Assembly: GCA_965153355.1 (NCBI GenBank)
Contig: OZ231127.1
Location: forward strand, 22,630,001 to 22,694,000
Source: Flaccisagitta enflata
Lineage: Eukaryota > Chaetognatha > Sagittoidea > Aphragmophora
DNA: 64,000 bases
Direction: 5' to 3'
Below are positions 58,870-64,000 of the stretch, piece by piece (the stretch's first letter is position 1; the number at the start of each line of letters is the position of its first letter). The translations under genes and the position numbers were made by a program. The notes under the pieces are model-generated. The model saw nothing but the letters and a program-made list of their open reading frames with translations. It searched no databases and was not told the DNA's origin.

Positions 58870-59650
58870 TGAAAGAAAGTTACGTAAGGCAAACAGAGGG
58901 AGATGTGGCGATGCCATTTGATTCGCAAAACATTCTTGTTTCGAAGGCAAATATGTGAGACGGGAAAAATCGATTAGAAAAAAAAGGCAAAAAAGAAAAA
59001 AAAAAAACAGAAAAGGAAAGAAACAGGGGCAAAGAGCAATGTTTTTTATATCAACAACTTGCGTCGACACTAATCTCAATCATTTCAAAATTTTCAAGCA
59101 TTGAAATTACAGTGAGATAGCACAGGAAAGCAATGGACGGAATAACGAAGGAAATGTTTTTCTTTTTGTCTTTGCTGAATTGTTGTCATGAATAGAAGAA
59201 AAAAAAACAAAAAAAAACAAAAAAAACGAAAAAACGAAAAAGGTGATGAAATTTGAGAAACTTTAATCACTTCAAAGAATTTGGCGGAAAAAGAAAAAAG
59301 GGAAGTAGTGGGAAGGCGACTGAGGGACGTCTCGGGAAGAGGAAAAGCCTTCCTTTAGTAGCAGCAAAAAGGTATATAGCAGTAGATGGCCAGTAATACA
59401 CTTGCCTTGCCTCTACCTCTTATGAAAGATGGACAACATTACTACCAGACACTAACTAAGCTAAGGATGAGAGCCTTTGGAGCTAATATCTAATATGTTG
59501 CAAATGGGAGGATAGGTCTTTGACCTTTTGATGATACCTAGTTACCCTCACCTTGCAACCAATTTTGCTACTCAACGGTGATAATTCATAAATGGTCAAT
59601 GATCTCTTGAGCAAAAAGAGACTTGAGAAGGAAAGATAACAAGAAACAAA

Positions 59651-59715
59651 AAAGAAAGAAAAAAAGAACGAAAGTAAGAAAGAAAGAAAGAAAGAAAGAA
59701 AAAAAGAACGAAAGT

Positions 59716-59783
<68 letters not shown>

Positions 59784-59790
59784 AAAAGAA
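59651..59790. repeat. (GAAA)n microsatellite
   Basis: GAAA units with a duplicated AAAAAGAACGAAAGTAAG segment (59661 and 59701). Confidence 0.95.
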
Positions 59791-59890
59791 AGTAAAATTA
59801 TAAAAAGAAAGTAAAAAAGAAGAAAAAAAACGAAATTAAAAAAGAAAGATGAAAAAAAAAAACACAGAAAGAACTAAGAAAGATAGCAAC

Positions 59891-60096
59891 ATGTGACGCA
59901 GGGTCACCATATCGTTGCCGATGGGTAGGCAGGGGCATTCAACCCCAAGCTTCATCCCAACCACCTCTGCGACACACCCACAAACACTCAATAACAACTG
60001 CAGTATCATAAATACGCGTTTTTTGCATATTCAACTCGATCGTGACGGACAGATGGACGGATAAAGCCTCTTATAGAGTTGCGTGTCTGCAACTAA
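59891..60096 (+). mobile_element. Helentron/HINE-like repeat, GTTGC subfamily
   Basis: CACCATATCGTTGCCGATGG, GTAGGCAGGGGCATTC, GACGGACAGATGGACGGATA core, AGCCTCTTATAGAGTTGCGT, GTCTGCAACTAA. Here the terminal motif is GTTGC.. on both sides instead of GTCGC. Confidence 0.6.
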
Positions 60097-60348
60097 AAAC
60101 AGAAGTGGAAGAATATAGAAAAATAGAAATAAGGAAGAAGAAGAGAATACGGGATGTAACGGGAGGAGAACAAGATTAAGTGGGATGGTGGCAGTAATTG
60201 AAATAAGGGTTTAGAGGATTTCATGGCAAATCCTTCCCTTCTAAGGTTTCTCTCGTTCTTAGCGCTTCCTTTTCTTCCAGCTTGTCTCACATTATTTACT
60301 TGCCCAATCTGTTCAGTTGTTCATCATTGACACATAATTGACACATTA

Positions 60349-61202
60349 CAGCCGGAGACCCTAGAAAAGCTGATTTTTCAGCTTTTGCATTTTTTTCAAT
60401 TTTTCCTTAACTTCTCTTGGCTAAATAAGCTCATTGAGTGGGCTAACTTCTTTTTTGTCGTGGACCTATGGTCTGCTGCTACATTGTGTAAAAAAATTGT
60501 GGTTGTTAACTCAATTTTAGCATTTTTTCTGAAATCATGAAAAAAATTGGGCTCAGATGGCACCTTTCAATTTTTCTAATTTTTGGCTTACAGATAGATT
60601 TTGAGACAAGGAATTCATCTAGAATGTCACATCCTTTAGCACTCATCAATAAATAGGTCAAAACGCGCTTTTAAATATTTAAAAGCTCAGAAATCAGCTT
60701 TTGAGCCTAAAGTTGTCTTAGCAGACTAAAGCTCACCTCTGAGTTGAGCCAGAGAGCTTTTTGAGACTTGCGTAGAGGAGGTAAGTCTCAAAAAGCTCAA
60801 CTCTGAGCTTTGAAAAGCTCAGAATTGAGCTTTTGAGCTCTAACAACTGGGTGTTAAGCTTTGGGCTTTTAGATATTTAAAAGCGCGTTTTGACCTATTT
60901 ATTGATGAGTGCTAAAGGATTTGACATTCTAGATGAATTCCTTGTCTCAAAATCTATCTGTAAGCCAAAAACGAAAAAAATTGAAAGTTGCCATCTGAAC
61001 TCAATATTTTTCATGATTTGAGAAAAAATGCTAAAATTGAGTTATTAACCGCAATTTTTTCACACAATGTAGCTACAGACCATGGATCCATAACAAGAAA
61101 GAAATTAACCCACTCAATGAGCACATTTAGCCAGGAGAAATTAAAGAAAAATTGAAAAAAAAGCAAAAGCTGAAAAATCAGCTTTTCTAGGGTCTCCGGC
61201 TG
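60349..61202. mobile_element. 854-bp near-complete hairpin (foldback element)
   Basis: The left end CAGCCGGAGACCCTAGAAAA pairs with the right end. The two arms, about 420 bp each, match closely all the way to a loop of roughly 12 nt near 60776 (AGCTTTTTGAGACTT / AAGTCTCAAAAAGCT). Left flank TA (60347-60348), right flank CA, so one TA target copy may be mutated. No coding frame. Confidence 0.85.
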
Positions 61203-61425
61203 CATTATGGCAGTCTGTTTCGCTCCCCTAGCCCATCTAGGGTACGCCGATTCAGGAACACTCAATTTTCGATTAGGATGGCGACAATGGGCTAAATTTG
61301 TTGATTCTTGTTAGCATAACATTATCTGAAAATTTCATTGTCCTTTATGAACTAAACCAAAAAGCATATTGGGTTTGAAATTCTAAAAAATATGTCAAAT
61401 ATGAGAGATCTTTTTTGTGGTTTTT

Positions 61426-61512
61426 AGTCGCGTGCACGCGACTCTACAACCCGCTTTGTCCGTCGGTCGGTTGGTCGGTCGGTCGGTCGGTCGGTCGGTT
61501 GGTTGGTTGGTT
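61426..61512 (-). mobile_element. Helentron/HINE-like repeat, 3' end
   Basis: TTAGTCGCGTGCACGCGACT, CTACAACCCGCTTTGTCCGT, then (CGGT)n to 61512, where a T-run and a (TG)n tract follow. The perfect hairpin is at 61426-61443. Confidence 0.65.
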
Positions 61513-61541
61513 TTTTTTTTCAGTTTTAATCTTGGCTTAGA

Positions 61542-61568
61542 TTGTGTGTGTGTGTGTGTGTGTGTATG

Positions 61569-61623
<55 letters not shown>

Positions 61624-61640
61624 GTGTGTGTGCGTGTATT
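61542..61640. repeat. (TG)n microsatellite
   Basis: About 98 bp with a few interruptions. Confidence 0.95.
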
Positions 61641-62173
61641 TGTGTAATTGTATTAGGTGAGTCCCTGTCAAACCTCAAATCAGACCTTTCAAGAATCCCA
61701 AATGTTTGGGGTACCTCCAAACCCCAAATCTACTGTCTAGGTCTTGATGTTCTGTAGGACATGGGGGGGGGGGGGAAATTTTCACACTTCTGTCAATCTA
61801 TCTGTCCCCCCAGGCTTACCCTCATTCAACATACTAATGCTTGAAATCCGCTCTTACAGTCTTTGAAATAACCACCATAGGCCTGAAATTTCTCTCAATC
61901 TCGTCATTTCTCTTACACCTAACGCTCCTATCCAGACCAAGGCCTCCAATCATGGATGGCGAGAGCACTGCTTCAAAGCCTTATTAAGACCACAGATCTG
62001 CTTTAGGGCGGAACAAACCTGGTTGAGGTACAAGAAAGCTGATAAGGGTAATATGCGGTTAGCGATACCCATTGTCCTGCTTTGTTTGCCTGTATATTTG
62101 AGTGGAGGGAAGCAAGGCAGCAGGGGTTCATTTGTCTGTCCTCTCCATCTATAATTTGTGGCCTTGGAGTCCA

Positions 62174-62326
62174 TGAGCAGGCCTGAGCGATTGTATTGGG
62201 TATTGGTATTGGGTTTACAATATTCTTGTGTATTGGGTTTTCCCAATACATGTAGTTTATTTTGTAATTTTTCCAATACAATACAATACTATACCAATAC
62301 CCAATACAATCGCTCAGGCCTGCTCA
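62174..62326. repeat. Perfect 36-bp inverted repeat, TATTGG-rich loop
   Basis: TGAGCAGGCCTGAGCGATTG.. (62174-62209) is exactly complementary to 62291-62326. The loop contains tandem TATTGGG and CCAATACAATAC. A similar TATTGTATTGG region with GCTCAGGCCTGTCCATGAG lies at 63000-63156. Confidence 0.85.
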
Positions 62327-62329
62327 GAG

Positions 62330-62999
62330 GATCAATATTACGAAAAAGCTGATCTGAGGAAAGTGAAATATATAAGAGAAATACTGAAGGAGATGAAGAA
62401 GAAGAGGAAAAGCATTCCTAGGTCTGAGGGAGAACAAAAGAAGTGGAGAAGGTGAGAGATAAAAGGAGAGGAGGAGGATTTGCTGAGAGTAAAAGTGGGT
62501 GAGGGATGAAAAGAGGAAGAGGAAGAAGAACTTATGGCAGATTAAGTGGGTTGGAAATATAGACAAAGAAAAAGAAGAAGAAGAATAAAAATCTTTGAAA
62601 GAAACAATCAGTGGTCAGAAGCTGGAAGGATAAAGAGGAGGAAGAGGAATAAAATAAAGAATCTATTGGAGAGAGAGAAAAAGAGACAGAGAAATATGAT
62701 AAAAAACAAACCAAAAAAAAAAAGAGAATCCGATCTAGACAAAAAAAAGAAAAATAGATAAGTTACAAAAAAAAAGATATTAAGGATAAAAACAGGATAA
62801 GAAAAAATGAAATAAAACTTTTATCAAAATGAAAAAAAATATGAAAATTTTCAGCTCTTCTATATAACAAAATATTTATATGATGATAAGAATTATTAAA
62901 ATTATTTTTTTTATATGATTAGTATATCTAACTATAATTAGTTTGATATATATCACTACTTATTACTTATTATCAAAACTATATAAAATCATATATATA
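62330..62999. other. Purine-rich then AT-rich non-coding
   Basis: A/G-rich to 62760, then AT-rich. It lies between two TATTGG-rich ends (62174-62326 and 63000-63156) that may be the ends of one larger element. Confidence 0.4.
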
Positions 63000-63156
63000 T
63001 ATTGTATGGTATTGTATGCTATGATAACGTATTGTATACAATTTCAATGGATATTGTATTGTATTGGTATTGTATTGTATTGTCCCAATACTTGAAAGTA
63101 TTGTATTGGTATTGTATAGTTGACAAAAATGTTATATAGCTCAGGCCTGTCCATGA
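63000..63156. repeat. TATTGTATTGG-rich repeat
   Basis: Tandem GTATTGTATTGGTATTG ending in CTCAGGCCTGTCCATGAG, which is the inverted form of the sequence at 62169-62186. Confidence 0.65.
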
Positions 63157-64000
63157 GGGATAATAAGAAGCCTGCAAGGGCTTGTTAGAGACATATCAGG
63201 GCTGATTCCGGGCCTGAGAGGCCTGATTCCAGGCCTGAGAGGGCTGATTCCCCTTAGTTCTGATTCTAGCCCTAAAAGAGCTAATTAGTTCTGATTCTAG
63301 CCCTAAAAGAGCTAATTTGAGGTCTGATAGGGTTGAATTAGTCCTAAGAGAACTGAGAAGCCTAATATGAGGCCTGAGAAGGCTAATTTCAGGCCTGATT
63401 TGAAGCCTGAGAAGCCTATGAACACCCTGAGCAGGAAATTTGGCACAAGTCCAATGAACCGTTAGATAACTGTTCAAAATAGATCAAATTTGTCCAAAAT
63501 ATGGCTTGAATGCAAAGATATTGTAATTATGAATATGTAAGAGCCAACAGGTCGCCTAAGGGCAATAAGTGGTCAGCGATACCCGTTGCCCTGCTTTGCA
63601 TTATTGTAAATTAGAATGAGAGGAACTAGGGCAGCGGCCACTAAGGGGATGAAGTCTTGTAGAACACGAGACTTTTGTTTGTCCGTTCATTTAGTAGTCC
63701 CCCAGGCCTTCTCAGGCCTGAAAGCTGCCCTCTCAGGCCTGAAATCTGCCCTCTCAAACCTTGAATCTGCAAAAGTAGATTTAAGGACTGAGAGGACAGG
63801 TTTCAGGCCTGAGTAAGCAGATTTCAGGCCTGAGAGGGCAGATTAAATGCCTGAGAGGGCAGATTTCAAGCCTGAGAGGGCAGATTTCAGGCCTGAGAGG
63901 GCAGATTTCAGGGCTGAGAAGGTCTGGGGGGACTTACAAATGATTGGACAAACGAACGAATGAATGGATGATCAAAAGTCTTGCTGCGTTCTACAGGACT
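63157..64000. repeat. GC-rich module with 21-bp minisatellite, window end
   Basis: Units with GGCCTGAGAGG at 63195-63425. GTGGTCAGCGATACCCGTTG, GGGCAGCGGCCACTAAGGGG and CTTGTAGAACACGAGAC follow. 21-bp units (GAGAGGGCAGATTTCAGGCC) lie at 63705-63935, and the start of an inverted GTTCTACAGGACT is at the edge. Confidence 0.7.

Overview
The window is nuclear DNA from an invertebrate animal. Three lines of evidence support this: spliced genes with GT-AG introns, homologues of the metazoan proteins POLQ and DUF229, and a very dense load of DNA transposons, minisatellites and microsatellites. I cannot name the species. No prokaryotic, organellar or viral gene set is present.

Genes lie only in the first 19 kb. 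At 376-3890 (+) are the first three exons of DNA polymerase theta, covering its helicase half. They end at a consensus donor, and no polymerase exons follow. At 6293-7323 (+) is a single terminal exon of a DUF229 (sulfatase/phosphatase-like) protein with no 5' exons of its own. The POLQ donor and the DUF229 acceptor are in the same phase, so an in-frame chimeric transcript is possible. At 11088-18885 (-) is a complete three-exon gene for a 337-residue type I membrane protein that I do not recognise. Its 5.9-kb second intron holds a 0.9-kb palindrome, a 19-bp minisatellite and a Helentron-like repeat. An RT fragment of a non-LTR retrotransposon lies at the left edge (-), and a Tc1/mariner relic sits in POLQ intron 1.

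From 19 kb to the end I see no convincing gene. The sequence is built from a few recurring parts. (1) More than 20 copies of a short repeat have a CAAGGCC... start, a GTCGCG-type motif about 25 bp in, a (CGGT)n/(GTCC)n core, and a terminal hairpin of the AGTCGCGTGCACGCGACT type ending in CTAA. I read these as non-autonomous rolling-circle (Helentron/HINE-like) elements. (2) There are foldback elements and MITEs, including a 2.4-kb one with a GATA target duplication and an 854-bp near-complete hairpin. (3) A GC-rich module carries 21-bp minisatellite arrays. (4) A block joins hairpins, a cryptic conserved reading frame and a 58-bp dimeric minisatellite, and occurs in two orientations. (5) More than ten pure (GA)n tracts of about 70-200 bp are present.

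The region 29.6-35.5 kb is the most informative. It contains two copies of one segment. The second copy (34066-35516) preserves the uninserted target sites of both the 2.4-kb foldback and a 0.56-kb Helentron-like element found in the first copy. This gives exact ends and target duplications without outside data. No transposase or Rep/helicase gene able to move these families is encoded in the window.
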